A DNA stretch of 53,403 nucleotides, taken from the NCBI GenBank assembly GCA_947168725.1, contig CAMVNA010000004.1, positions 74,110 through 127,512 on the forward strand. Direction: 5' to 3'. The position numbers were made by a program, and so were the translations under genes. The notes below the pieces were generated by a model that did not search any database, was not told the origin of the DNA, and saw only the letters and a program-made list of their open reading frames with translations. This DNA comes from an uncultured bacterium (lineage in GTDB: Bacteria; Patescibacteriota; Gracilibacteria; Absconditabacterales; Absconditicoccaceae). Positions 41,086-53,374 of the stretch are shown here, one piece after another. Each line of letters opens with the position of its first letter. Position 1 is the stretch's first letter.

Positions 41086-43170
41086 ATGCAGCTTCAGGAA
41101 CACAAAAAAGTTTATGTACAAGATGATGAAATATTTTCATTTCAGGATACATTATTAGATAATATTTCTTTCAAAGTTTTTGTTCAGTGCTCAAGAGAAA
41201 AATTTCTTCAATATCAAAAAGACATTCTTGAAGAATTTGTCGCAGATTTCACAAATATAATCAGGACCTCAGAAGAATTAGATGTTGTAGATATAAGAGA
41301 AATTTTTGAACAAAATTTACAGCTTCTCAATACTAAACTAAAACAATTCGCAGAAAAAGTTCGTGATATTGAGCATTTTTCATTAAAATGAATCATACAG
41401 CTTGTTGTCGACGAAAAATTAATGTCTTCAATGATTGGAAACGTAAGTATGATTGTTTTGAGAGACCAAAAAACCGCATATTCTGTACCAAATAGTATAG
41501 ATACAAAAGCTAAAATTGATTTATTCTCAGATTTTATCGAATGAGAACTTGAAAGAGACGATCAAATTTTGTATGTTTGACTCAAATTTGCAGATGTAAT
41601 GGATTCTCACGACCTCAAAGAAATGGAAAAATTATTGGCTCAAGAAGAATCTTCAGAATGAATACTATCTTTTTTAGAAGAATTACTAACTACTAGAATA
41701 GAAAATTTTAACATATGATTCATTATCAGTTATTTTGTTCAATGACCATCAATTTCTTTTGCTACTACAAGAAAATCAGGACTAAAATTAACATGATGAA
41801 TGACTTGAATTAAGTGAAAATCAATTAGATATATATCAAATATATGAAATAAAGTTCATAATTCTGAACGTATTCAAAATATCAAAAAACAATTATATGA
41901 GAACAAAACATACGTTGTAGGACTTGTCCTAGTTATTCTTATGTTTGTATTCTTATATTCACTAGCTTCACAAATTTTAAATAACAGCAACCACACTGAC
42001 AAATTCCAAACATCTGAATGAACTTATATAGATATAAATTTGGAAGATTTACAAAATGATATTACAGAATTCAAAACATTAGATCCTTCATCTAACCTAA
42101 AATCTGCCAAATATACAGAAATTTCTCAAAAATTACAATTCTTAGAAGATCAATGAAAATGGTTAGAAGATGTCAAAGATTTAAAATCCCAACTTGAAGA
42201 GAATTATTATGAATGATTTCGCATTACTCAATTTAAGTCAGAAAACGAATTAAATAATATTGCCGGTAAAAACACCCAAATACTTACATTTAATGCATCT
42301 GATACAAGCAAATTATGAGATTTAGTTTCTATTTCTGCTCCTAGAAATATTATGATTGCTGGAAGTAAATGAGCAATAATCGATGCCTCAAGTGATACAA
42401 ATAGATGATATTTACAACCATATAATTTAACAAAGCCCCTCAAAAATTGTATTTCTTCATTAAATTCTAACTGAATATATTGTTATAATGATGAATGAGA
42501 AATATATATGATTTCAAAATCTTGAATTGTACCTCTAACCACAGAAGATTGAAGTTTCCATGCATGAATATGATGATTATGAACATACAGCAGTAGAAAT
42601 CTATACGTATTCAATTCAAACATCTCTAACTTATGAAATATTCTACTTTCCAGATATCAAACAAACAACGATTGAACTTATGCAAATTTCAAATGATGAT
42701 CTTCTTATTCTATAAGTGCATCTGGAGTAGATTTTGGTACTTTCTCTAGCTTTGCCATAGATGGAAATTTCTTTGGTTGGGCTAACTGAAAATTCTATCT
42801 CTTCCGAAGAGATGACGCAGCATGAACTACACTCAATTATCGTGAGATTAACGTTAAATGATCAAATCCTTTGATAGATTCTCATTCTGATAATGTAAAG
42901 ATTTTGGCATCAAAAGACTCTAGATACATATATACTTACGATAAAGAAAAACAATTATTTACGGTATATAATACCGAACCTACAAAATTAAACGATGAAA
43001 GGAAAAGAGAATATCAATTAGTTTATTTACTCAGTCTAAAGTTTGATATAGAATGAATAACTATATATGATGTAGATATATTGGGTAATTCCTGAGATAA
43101 CCCTGAGCTATATATCCTTTCAAATATGTGAGTAAATAAAATTCCTCTATATGAATACCTAAATTCTTAA
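41086..43170 (+). CDS. membrane protein with degenerate PP2C-like domain and propeller-like C-terminus
   Basis: A 694-residue protein with one hydrophobic segment (residues about 274-294). The cytoplasmic N-terminal part has the strand-helix order of PP2C phosphatases: NVSMIVLRDQKTAYSV, LERDDQILYVGLKFADVMD in place of GDxLLLCSDGLTD, and IENFNIGFIISY in place of DNITVIVV. The metal-binding aspartates are absent, so it is probably catalytically dead. The external part (residues about 295-694) has repeated strands around CYNDEGEIYMIS, NLYVFNS and YLFRRDD, like a beta-propeller. It precedes alaS by 116 bases. These domain calls are by eye. Confidence 0.5.
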
Positions 43171-43185
43171 GCATATACCAAACAT

Positions 43186-43218
43186 AAACACCATTCAACA
43201 GTAGAATGGTGTTTTTTA
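43186..43218 (+). terminator. rho-independent terminator
   Basis: Arms AAACACCATTC and GAATGGTGTTT around a 7-base loop, then T6, between the membrane protein gene and alaS. Confidence 0.85.
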
Positions 43219-43285
43219 TTTGAAATCATTTAATTAATACATAATATTCAAATCAGATTTTTAATCATCTTTAAATAAACAATTT

Positions 43286-44878
<1,593 letters not shown>

Positions 44879-44892
44879 ATAAACTTTATAAT

Positions 44893-44922
44893 AAAAGACT
44901 GGATTAAAAATCCAGTTTTTTC
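44893..44922. terminator. terminator after alaS
   Basis: Arms ACTGGATT and AATCCAGT with a three-base loop, followed by T; it also serves the convergent gene. Confidence 0.85.
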
Positions 44923-44939
44923 TATTTAAATAACTATAA

Positions 44940-45404
44940 TTATTCCACCGAATTATACCTAGGGAAAAACGCATATACTATATTATAGAATGATTCAATT
45001 ACTTTGTCTAATCATTTCTCCTGTTTTAACATTCTATCTGTCAAAATTCATTCCAAACGAAACATCTCTTGTTCTACTTTTTTTCAGATTTTTTGGAATT
45101 CTGGAGAAGATGCAGTTTCATCGTTTTCATTCAACTCTCTAAACTTCCAAAAAAGTTCATTTTCAGATTCATAAAATCTTTGAAAGAGCTGTCATCATTT
45201 AGTCTTTCATAAAGATTCTACCTTCATCTTTACATATTCATTTATACATTTTTGAATTTCAGATTTTTCTTTTCATTTCATGGCAGAGAATCTAGCTCAC
45301 AATAGTGGATGTTTACACATATCCGAAAAAGTTGGGATTACTTTCTTACTTTCTTCAATATTTGACAAGAGCTGAAAAATTTGATCCTTTGACTGCTGAT
45401 CCAT
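44940..45404 (-). CDS. helical hypothetical protein, 154 residues
   Basis: A soluble, charged, helical protein without recognised domains. It contains two segments of glycine-rich basic turns (GARFSAMKGKEKSE, then SLGKTKGGQLFQRF) whose glycines are TGA, flanked by coiled-coil-like helices (LENEDET-type and VEQEMFRLEGIL). It might bind a partner protein or RNA, but nothing in sequence decides this. It converges on alaS, and the upstream region is divergent from the CAP-domain gene. Confidence 0.6.
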
Positions 45405-45501
45405 ATTACAAAACTGAAAATAATAAAAAGCCCCAACGGGACTAATCAAGTCGACCGAAATATAGAAATTTTACTTTAAAATGCAAATAAATTTAAAAAA
45501 T

Positions 45502-45529
45502 TTGACATCACATATCAAATCCATATACT
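45502..45529 (+). promoter_or_regulatory. sigma70-type promoter of the CAP-domain gene
   Basis: TTGACA (45502-45507) and TATACT (45524-45529) with a 16-base spacer, 32 bases before the ATG. Confidence 0.7.
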
Positions 45530-45561
45530 CCCTCAATCAAATTTAATTTCAAATTTTTGTG

Positions 45562-46437
45562 ATGAAAAAATTTTTAGTGATAATATCTAGCATATTATCC
45601 ATAGTCATAATTTCTATCAATCAAACTCAAGCTGTTAGTGTTGCAGATTTTACGCCCATATTGGACAAAAAAATATCAAAAATGGAAACTACTGAGGAAA
45701 AAGTAAAATATTTACAATCTTTTTCAGAATTACTAACTAACTCCAAATACACTAAAAGCAAAGACGCCCGATTATATAACGGAATTAGAGAATATTGTCT
45801 AAATATGCTGAATGTTTTCCAACATGAATTAAATGAAGAACAAGGAAAATCTTTTCAATGAATCGTATCAAACAATTCTGAATTCTTAGTAAAAACTTCA
45901 ACTCTTGAACTATCTCATCTTTCCAATAATTTTCCTAATATTGATATACAAAAAGTTCGTGAATCTATACTTTCATGGCATAATCAAGAAAGAGCATCTC
46001 TATGACGTAATTCTTATAAATACAGTTTAGATCTTGAATGATCAGCCACAACTCGAGCTAATAATCTAGCCATTTCCGGAAAAACAAAAAATCTACACGC
46101 TAGAAAAGCTTCAGACTGATACTATAATTATAATTCCATGACAAACTGGTTTTCAAGTTTATGAATAAATTTTTGAAACGCTCCAAAATGAGCTACCGCA
46201 TTTTCTGAAACGGTATGACGAAATGTATATAAATGTAATAAATCTGACTGTACTGACGAATTAATTACAGCTATCAAAAAAACCTGGGCATGACTAATTA
46301 TGTGAGAAAAAGCTTCAAATGGGAGCCACTATAAAGCTGCTGTAATGAAACATTTCACACAAATGTGAGCATGAATTGCAATTGATAAAGTAAATAACAG
46401 ATATTATGTCGTACTGCATTATGGAGTTGACTTCTAA
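45562..46437 (+). CDS. secreted CAP/SCP-domain protein
   Basis: A 291-residue protein exported by a signal peptide (KKFLVIISSILSIVIISI, residues 3-20, cleavage near TQA). After a helical region, a CAP (cysteine-rich secretory/PR-1-like) domain covers residues about 135-290: ILSWHNQERASLG at its start with the histidine, ATTRANNLA, GATAFSETVGRNVY, WAGLIMGEKASNGSHYKAAV and MGAGIAIDKVNNRYYVVLHYG at the end (both quoted in part). Bacterial CAP proteins are often surface or wall-associated. A GTG one codon earlier is not needed. Likely an attachment or envelope factor. Confidence 0.85.
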
Positions 46438-46455
46438 ATTATTTATGTTTTATAA

Positions 46456-46484
46456 AAAATAGCCCCCATGAGCTATTTTTATTT
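46456..46484. terminator. bidirectional terminator
   Basis: Arms AAAAATAGC and GCTATTTTT around CCCCCATGA, flanked by A and T runs, between convergent genes. Confidence 0.75.
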
Positions 46485-46498
46485 TATAATTAAAAATC

Positions 46499-47686
46499 TT
46501 ATTTATAAGGCCAAGGGTTTTCGCATTCCCATTTAACATTATTTTCTTCATTTTTATTAATTTCAACAAATAGACACTCAGCAATTGGCGACATCATCAT
46601 ACCTCCGTAAGATCCTGGAATACTTAAATCCTTATACTTAACATTTACCCCAAACAATGGTCATGGAATTCTATTTACTGAAGTTATATCCAACCCTTTA
46701 TCTGCAGTACTAGTTCCTCTATGATAATAAAGTGCTAAAGAATATTGTTTAAAATAATTATCATCATACTTATCATACAAATTAGGTCCAAACTTTTTCA
46801 ATTCTTCTCTATCCTTTATTATCAATTGCGAACCATTCGGCAAATTATCAACTACAGCACACATTTCTTTTCAATATGTTAAATCTCTATGTTCTTCTAC
46901 TCCATCATCCACCTCATCTTTATCACCCGGGTTATCGCCTTTCTTTTTTTCCTTGTCTCCATTGTCATTCCTGTCATCATTCTTGTTTTCTTCAGTTATT
47001 TCAACCACTACCACTACAATAACATTGATTGTTCTCGTTTCTTCCCCTACCTTTACTATTAATGTTACCTGTACTTCCCCTGTTTTACTAGTATCAATTC
47101 CATTTCCTTCCACTTCTACTGTTCATCAATCTGGTAAATTATCTACCAAATCTTTTGGATCGACTTCAGATCATTTTTTTACTTGTTTCTTATCTTTTCA
47201 CTTTACTTTATCTATTTTCTCTTTATCTGTTTTCTCTTTATCTCCCTCTACTCAACCTGATTTTCATCATAAAACTTCTAATAATTTATTAATTGTTTTA
47301 GGTCCAGGAATTCCATCAATATCTTTTCAAGTAAATCAATTTTTTTCCTGAAACTTTTTAATTGCTGCTTTAGTTTTTTTTCATAATATACCATCAATCT
47401 TACCGCAATCATAACCCTTTGACTCCAAAGCAATTTGTACAGCCATAACCATAACTGCAGAATTAGACTTGGTCATCTCTACATAACTCTTACCTTTTAT
47501 ACTTTCAAGGTAACTTATCACAAGAGTCATATTATATTCTACACTATCACCTTTCTTTTCATAAAAATTATCACCAACACTGATATTTAATTTATCAAGT
47601 TCCTTCTTTACTTGCTGTGAAACCCAATCAATCTCCCTAAGGTTATCAGCAGAAGATCTACCATTTTCAATAGTTGTCATTCCCAT
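46499..47686 (-). CDS. peptidoglycan-binding and Rib-like domain protein
   Basis: A 395-residue, probably wall-associated protein. A helical region is followed by a PG_binding_1 domain (residues about 78-140) with AVQIALESKGYDCGKIDG, GKKTKAAIKKFQ and the repeated IDGIPGPKTINKLL. Then comes a lysine-rich linker and a Rib/alpha-like or YPDG-type beta domain (about 165-225): DPKDLVDNLPDGTVEVEG, DTSKTGEVQVTLIVKVG. A charged linker of D, E, K and N leads to a C-terminal region with LYYHRGTSTADKGLD and no known fold. No standard signal peptide is seen at the chosen start; an earlier in-frame ATG gives a weakly hydrophobic N-terminus (MYNRIINYFYSVIF). Confidence 0.7.
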
Positions 47687-47844
47687 AAAAATTACAGAAT
47701 AAAAATAATTTATAATCCTATTATACATAAAAAAATTAAATTTGTCAAATTTTCGAAGACTTTTCTTTATTCTCTCTTGAAATTCACCCATCAATAAGTA
47801 TTTTTTCTATGTTCGAAATTTATTATTCATGCTAATTAAAAATT

Positions 47845-50289
47845 ATGGCAAAGTACAATTTTTCAGAATCTGAACCCAAATGGCAAGCATACTGGGAAGA
47901 AAATCAGATTAACGCTTTTAATATGGATGAAAGAGATTCTAACAAAACTTTTTCGATAGATACTCCCCCTCCAACAGTCAGCTGAAAATTACATATTGGA
48001 CATATCTCTTCATATACACAAGCTGAAATCATCGCTAGATACAAGAGGATGAAAGGTTTTAACGTATATTATCCTATGGGATTTGATAATAACTGAATTC
48101 CTACAGAACAGCTTGTAGAGAAAGATTTGAAGATAAACATCAAGGAGATGGAAAGAAAAGATTTTATCAAGAAATGTTTGGAAACTAATGAGAGATACGT
48201 AGAAATCTACAAAAATTTATGGACTAGAATGTGACTCTCTGTAGATTGGACTAAATGTTATAGTACTATTCAGTTATCCACACAACAGTTAGTTCAGAAA
48301 GAATTTGTAAAATTATATAAAAAATGAGAAATTATTTCTAAGGATTTTCCTGCTTTATGGTGTACTAAATTACAAGCCACAATTGCACAAGCTGAAACTG
48401 AGGAAAAAGAATTTAATGAATTTTTCAATGATATAGAATTTACTCTAGATAATGGAACAAAACTCGTAATTGCTACGACTAGACCTGAATTACTCCCGGC
48501 TTGTAAAGCAGTTTTTGCTCATCCTGATGATGAAAGGTATCAGCAATATTTTGGTCATAAAATCACTACTCCGCTCGGAGATACTGTACCTTTATTACCA
48601 GATGATAAAGCAAAAATTGATAAGGGAACTGGACTAGTAATGTGCTGTAGTTACTGAGATGAAGTAGATGTTTATTGGTTTCAAAAACATGAATTAGAAC
48701 CAAAAATCTGTATCGATAGATATGGAAGGATGATAAATACTTGATTACCTGAAATTGATGGACTCAAAGTAGAAGAAGCTAGAGAAAAAATGATGGAAAT
48801 CTTGACTGAAAAATGAGTAGTTAGAGGTAGAACTCCTATCATTCAGAGTAAAGCAATTTCTGAAAGATGAAAAGTGCCTGTGGAAATTTTACCAGTTCAT
48901 CAATGGTTTGTAAGAATTCTGGATAAAAAAGATATTTTGTTAGCTCAAAATGACAAAATGAATTGGTACCCAAATTTCATGAAAAAAAGATCAAATGATC
49001 GGATTGAAAACTTACATTGGGATTGGAATATCTCCAGAAATAGAAAATTCTGAATCCCTATTCCTGTTTGGTATGATATTAATACAAATGAAATAATTTT
49101 GCCAACTGAAGAACAACTCGAAAGATGACCAGTAGATCCAAGTGTAGATCTACCAGACGGATATACGGCCGACCAAGTAAAATGAGAAACTTTAGTTTTG
49201 GATACTTGGTTTACTTCTGGATTATCTCCTTTGATTAATAAAAAGATGCTTGAAAGAGACGGATTTGATACTTCAAATTTCTTCCCTATGGATCTTAGAC
49301 CACAAGCACACGATATTATCAGAACTTGGTTATTATATACCACATTACATAGCTATCTCAGAGAAAATGATGTACCATTCAAAAATGTAATGATATCAGG
49401 TTTTGTAATGGCTCAGAAATGAGAGAAATTCAGTAAATCAAAATGAAATGCTAAATTCGATCCAGAAACACTTATCGACCAACGGTGAGCTGACGCTGTA
49501 AGATATTGGGCAGCTGGATGACAACTCGGAAAAGATATGCTTTTCGAAGAAAATGAATTTAAAAACTGACAGAAATTAGTTACAAAACTTCGAAATGCAG
49601 CTAGTTTCGTAGGAATGTTGACTGAATGATTTGATCCAAAAGCAGATTTCGATACTTCTACTTTGCTTGAAACTGACAAATGGATTATAGCTAGAGCAAA
49701 CGAAACTATCAAAAAAATGTCAGAATACTTAGATAATTTCGAATACGGTTTAGCAAAAATCGCTTTTGAAGATTTCTTTTGGCATGATTTGTGCGACAAT
49801 TATCTTGAATTAGTAAAAGTTAGATTATATAAACCTGAATTATTTGAGAATTGAGAAGTTAAGAAATTAGCATGACAATGGACTTTGTACAATGTGCTAT
49901 TCGCCACTCTCAAAATGATAGCTCCATATTTGCCACATATCACTGAAGAAATTTATCAAAATCAATTCAAAGATTTTGCTAATGAAATATCTATCCATAA
50001 ATGCGCATTCCCTACAGAGATATTAAGTATCAATAATCCAGAAAAGATTATATCAGAATTTGAAAAAGTTGGTGAAGTTATCGAAGCAGTTAGAAGATTC
50101 AAAACTGAATCTCAAATCTCAATGTGAACAGCTCTCGAAAAGATAGTAATTTATTGCAGTGATGAAGATAGAAAAAGTATCGAATCATTTGAGGACGATG
50201 TGTTATGAGTAACTAAAGCTGATAACATCGAATGGAAAGCATGAGATTTGACTGTAGATTGTATAGTTAAAAATTCCCCATCAATATAA
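47845..50289 (+). CDS. valS: valyl-tRNA synthetase
   Basis: Charges tRNA-Val and edits Thr-tRNA(Val). The 814-residue class I synthetase is shorter than most (about 880-950) because the C-terminal coiled coil is absent. HIGH is KLHIGH (residues about 48-53, in PPPTVSGKLHIGH), the editing domain has [20 protein letters not shown] and the [12 protein letters not shown] segment, and KMSKS is KFSKSKGN (about residue 531). An extended FDNNGIPTE block with TGA-Gly follows the HIGH region. It stands in the order valS, hisS with 72 bases between. Confidence 0.95.
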
Positions 50290-50361
50290 CAAACTTAACT
50301 TGAATTTTATAAATAATCAAATATCATTCATCAGAATGTTTTACTTGTTTTTTATGTTATT

Positions 50362-51690
50362 ATGTCTTTACGTCCATCAGGATTTGTGGAATACTCACCT
50401 AGCGAACAACGTATTTTTGATCAATTAATCAGCGAAATTCAGAATCAATTTCAGCTATTTTGATATACTCATATTCACACTCCTGCAGTTGAAAGTAATG
50501 CTGTACTATTATCCAAAAACTGAGAGGAAACATGAAAACAGATTTTTGGACTATATGGATTAGCTCAATGAGCTAGTGATTTGAAAGATTATGCTCTACA
50601 TTTTGACTTAACTGTGCCTTTTGCTAGATATGTACTAGACTGGGAAGATAAGATCACTTTTCCTTTCAAGAGATTTCAGATCCAGCCAGTGCGACGTGGA
50701 GAGAGAGCTCAAAAAGGACGTTATCGTGAATTTTGGCAATGTGATATAGATGTAATTTGGAGAAACGATAATGAAAAAACTGTGCTTTACTATGATGGAG
50801 AAACTATTTTGACTTTGATGCATGCATTGAATGCAGTTTTGGATAAGTTGGAAGTAAAAGATGAAGCCATATTTCATATAAGTAATAGAAAATTAATAAT
50901 CTGACTTTTGAATGAATTGATTGGAGAGGAAAAGACTCCTGTAGTTTGTTCATATATCGATAAAAGAAAAAAAATCTGAGCAGAAAACTTTATAGCATCA
51001 TTGGTTGATGCATGAATTAAAAAATCAGATGCTGAAAAGATAAATGAAATAATTTCTCGCACTTATACAGTGGGTGAGATCAAGGAAATAGATAAATTAA
51101 GTGAAAATAAACTTTTCTTCGAGTGATTAGCTGAATTAAAATCTGTTATAAATTTCTTCGAAAGCTGGGAAGAAAGCACATGAGAAAAGTTGAATTACGT
51201 AGTAGATTTACAAATCATTCGTGGACTAGATTATTATAGCGGAACTGTATTTGAAGCCGTTTTGAAAAATGATGAATGACTAGGTTCAATCTGTGGCGGA
51301 GGAAAATATGACCATTTGACATGATACTTAAATCCAAAAAAAGATATTTATGCATGATTTGGAGGATCTATATGAATTTCTCGTTTGTTGTCCAAAATTT
51401 TTGGAGAAGAAAATGAAAAAATTGAACAAAAAACGTCGACTGAATACCTATTTTTGAATTTTGAATGAACAAGAAATCAAATTTTAAAGCTTATAAACGA
51501 ATTTCAAAAAAAATGAAAAAATTGTGAATTATACTATCAACCTGAAAAATTAGGAAAACAATTTGGATATGCAGACAAGAAATGAATTCCTTATGTTGTA
51601 ATTTTGTGAGAATGAGAATGGAGTGAGTGAATATATAAAATGAAAAATATGCAAAATGGGGAAGAAGAGACTATAAAATTGGATAAATAG
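50362..51690 (+). CDS. hisS: histidyl-tRNA synthetase
   Basis: Charges tRNA-His. The 442-residue class II synthetase has [17 protein letters not shown] at the start, [14 protein letters not shown] (motif 1 region), motif 2 [20 protein letters not shown] (residues about 112-131), the HisA motif [12 protein letters not shown] (about 290-301) and motif 3 in the AGFGGSIGISRLL region. The C-terminal anticodon-binding domain starts near YLFLNFEGTRNQI. It ends with TAG. The usual RYERPQKGR reads RGERAQKGR here, with one glycine substitution. It follows valS, probably in one operon. Confidence 0.95.
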
Positions 51691-51709
51691 TAAAGTAAGT
51701 TAATTTATA

Positions 51710-51772
51710 AATAGTATAAAATATGTAATTAATAGTATAAAATATGTAATTAATAGTATAAAATATGTAATT
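51710..51772 (+). repeat. three tandem copies of a 21-base unit
   Basis: The unit AATAGTATAAAATATGTAATT occurs three times without any mismatch directly after hisS. Each copy holds a TATAAA-type sequence. A hairpin AAAAAGCT/AGCTTTTT (51774-51811) follows. Confidence 0.95.
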
Positions 51773-51833
51773 TTAAAAAGCTAACTTGAATCAATAAATC
51801 AGCTTTTTATTGTATTTGTTACTCTTTTTTAAG

Positions 51834-51980
51834 TTAGAGTTTTTCTGGATTTTTAACTATAATATCTCAATATCATTCTTCTATCATCTCTTTTTCTATA
51901 TCTTTGTTAAAACAGTCAAATTTTTTTAAATTTTCTGCTACTGCCCATCTCATTCATTTTTCTATTAGCTTTTCTGCCAT
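51834..51980 (-). CDS. small hypothetical protein, 48 residues
   Basis: A short frame MAEKLIEKGMRWAVAENLKK that becomes open with two TGA glycines further on (EEGYGDIIVKNPEKL). It is charged and amphipathic and has one cysteine (residue 23). Codon usage and the glycine positions suit a real gene of this genome, but length makes this uncertain. It lies downstream of the DUF333 lipoprotein on the same strand, past a weak terminator. Confidence 0.4.
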
Positions 51981-52026
51981 ATTTTATGAAAATCTAGATT
52001 TCTAATACTATTAAAAGAAATTTTAA

Positions 52027-52066
52027 CAAAAAAAGGGAGTAATTCAGACTACACCCTTTCTTTTTA
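52027..52066 (-). terminator. imperfect hairpin terminator after the DUF333 lipoprotein
   Basis: On the minus strand, AAAGAAAGGG-type and CCCTTTTTTT arms enclose about 16 bases and end in a T run after the lipoprotein stop. Confidence 0.55.
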
Positions 52067-52079
52067 TGTATAAATCGAA

Positions 52080-52415
52080 CTATTCAGCTACTTCTCCAGT
52101 AACTTCTTCAACTACTTCTGGTTCAGCAACTTCTTCTTCAACTACTTCTGGTTCAGCAACTTCTTCTTCAACTACTTCTGGTTCAACAACTTCTTCTTCG
52201 ATAGGATTAAGAATCATTTCTCCAGCTTTACATTCTCCGCTTTGGAAAGCTTCTTCTGCACAGTAAGATCCATCTTCAAACAAACAGATTCCTTCTTGAG
52301 ATACTCCTCCATTTTCTTCACAGAATTCAGTTGGAGTTAATTCTTTAGTTCCACATCCTGCAAGTAATACTACAGCAGACAATGCAGCAACTCATAGTAA
52401 ATAATTTTTTTTCAT
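52080..52415 (-). CDS. DUF333-domain lipoprotein with Glu-Val-Pro repeat tail
   Basis: A 111-residue lipoprotein. The signal peptide with lipobox VVLLAGC (cysteine at residue 21) is followed by a DUF333-like disulfide-type segment (residues about 31-62): FCEENGGVSQEGICLFEDGS and YCAEEAF then GEC. The C-terminal half is a repetitive EEEVAEPEVV sequence, three near-identical 10-residue units encoded by a 30-base DNA repeat. The repeat probably acts as an extended spacer from the membrane and could change in copy number. TGA occurs once or twice only. Confidence 0.8.
52120..52205 (-). repeat. 30-base coding repeat in the DUF333 lipoprotein
   Basis: On the plus strand, TCTTCAACTACTTCTGGTTC recurs at 30-base spacing, nearly three times over, differing mainly at one position (GCAACT versus ACAACT). 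Confidence 0.85.
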
Positions 52416-52504
52416 TGCTACAAAAATAAAAAATAAAAATCACATGTTTATGTGTAGTAATTTTACAACTAAAATCAAGCTGAAAATCTTAAATTTTTTC
52501 TTTG

Positions 52505-53374
52505 CTATCAACATTCGTATCAGACTTCAACATTATTCGCCTTTTCTCACGATTTTTCCAGCATTGCATTCAGCTTTTTTGCTAAACGTTTTGGCTCTGG
52601 AATATATGACAATTCCAAATTTTTACTTCATTTATTTCCGATTTCTGAATCTGTATAAATATTTATATTACCATATTGAAATAAAGCACTTTTGATTCAT
52701 TCCTTAGAATGCTGAATCACTCTAATGGCATCCCTAGAAATATTCATGGTTTTAGTCTTGAAAAATCAGTCCTGTTTGTATGAGATCACTCCATCTTTTG
52801 TACAAATATCGAAATTCATTTCATACTCTATAATTCTATAAATAACCCTATTGAGAATTATTATAAACACTAAGTCTAGAATCAGCGCTCATATCGCAAT
52901 AGCTACACCTCTTGTTGAATTTTCATTTATTACAAACGGAACAATCGCATTAAATATGAAAACTAAAACATGAAAAGAAAACGTAACAAATGTACGTTTC
53001 AAAAATTTTTCAAAAGTTTTCTGTTTAAATTCCGCAATTGAAATGTCATCTATATATTTTTTCTTTGCCTTAATTTGTCAGATTATATTTGTCATTATTC
53101 AGAGTATTGCATACAAACTCCACGTAACACACGTATAAACATAAAATATTGCTAATATTCGAAATAAAACCTTATGATCATGAAAAAGATGAATATAAAT
53201 GACATATAACATAGAATTTAGTAGCAACATTGAAACGAAAACCAATACCAATGGCAACAATAATTTTACCCAATGTTTTTTCACTAAAATTGCATTTCAT
53301 TCTCCATATTTTTCAGTTGCTTCGAGAAGTTCTTCTGCATCTATTTTTGTATCAAATGATTTTAAAATTTTCAT
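52505..53374 (-). CDS. membrane protein with PH-like C-terminal domain
   Basis: A 289-residue protein with four hydrophobic segments: about residues 36-60 (LLLPLVLVFVSMLLLNSML), 72-95, 132-150 and 163-180. The last part (residues about 185-275) reads as a strand-rich domain: MNFDICTKDGVISYKQDGFF, MNISRDAIRVIQHSKEGI, LFQYGNINIYTD, in the order of bacterial PH (YdbS/YdbT-like) domains in membrane proteins. Role unknown, perhaps in membrane or stress homeostasis. TGA encodes most glycines. The terminal codons read TGA TAG, so one extra glycine ends the protein. Confidence 0.7.

Noticed and set aside
44879-44940. A frameshift hiding the missing C-terminal half of alaS
   Set aside because: Only about 60 bases with a terminator separate alaS from a convergent gene, so the missing half is not here in any frame.
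46953-47351. 132-codon plus-strand open frame rich in Ser, Thr, Phe and Pro
   Set aside because: It is the antisense of the charged linker and Rib-like region of the minus-strand gene at 46499-47686; no independent support.
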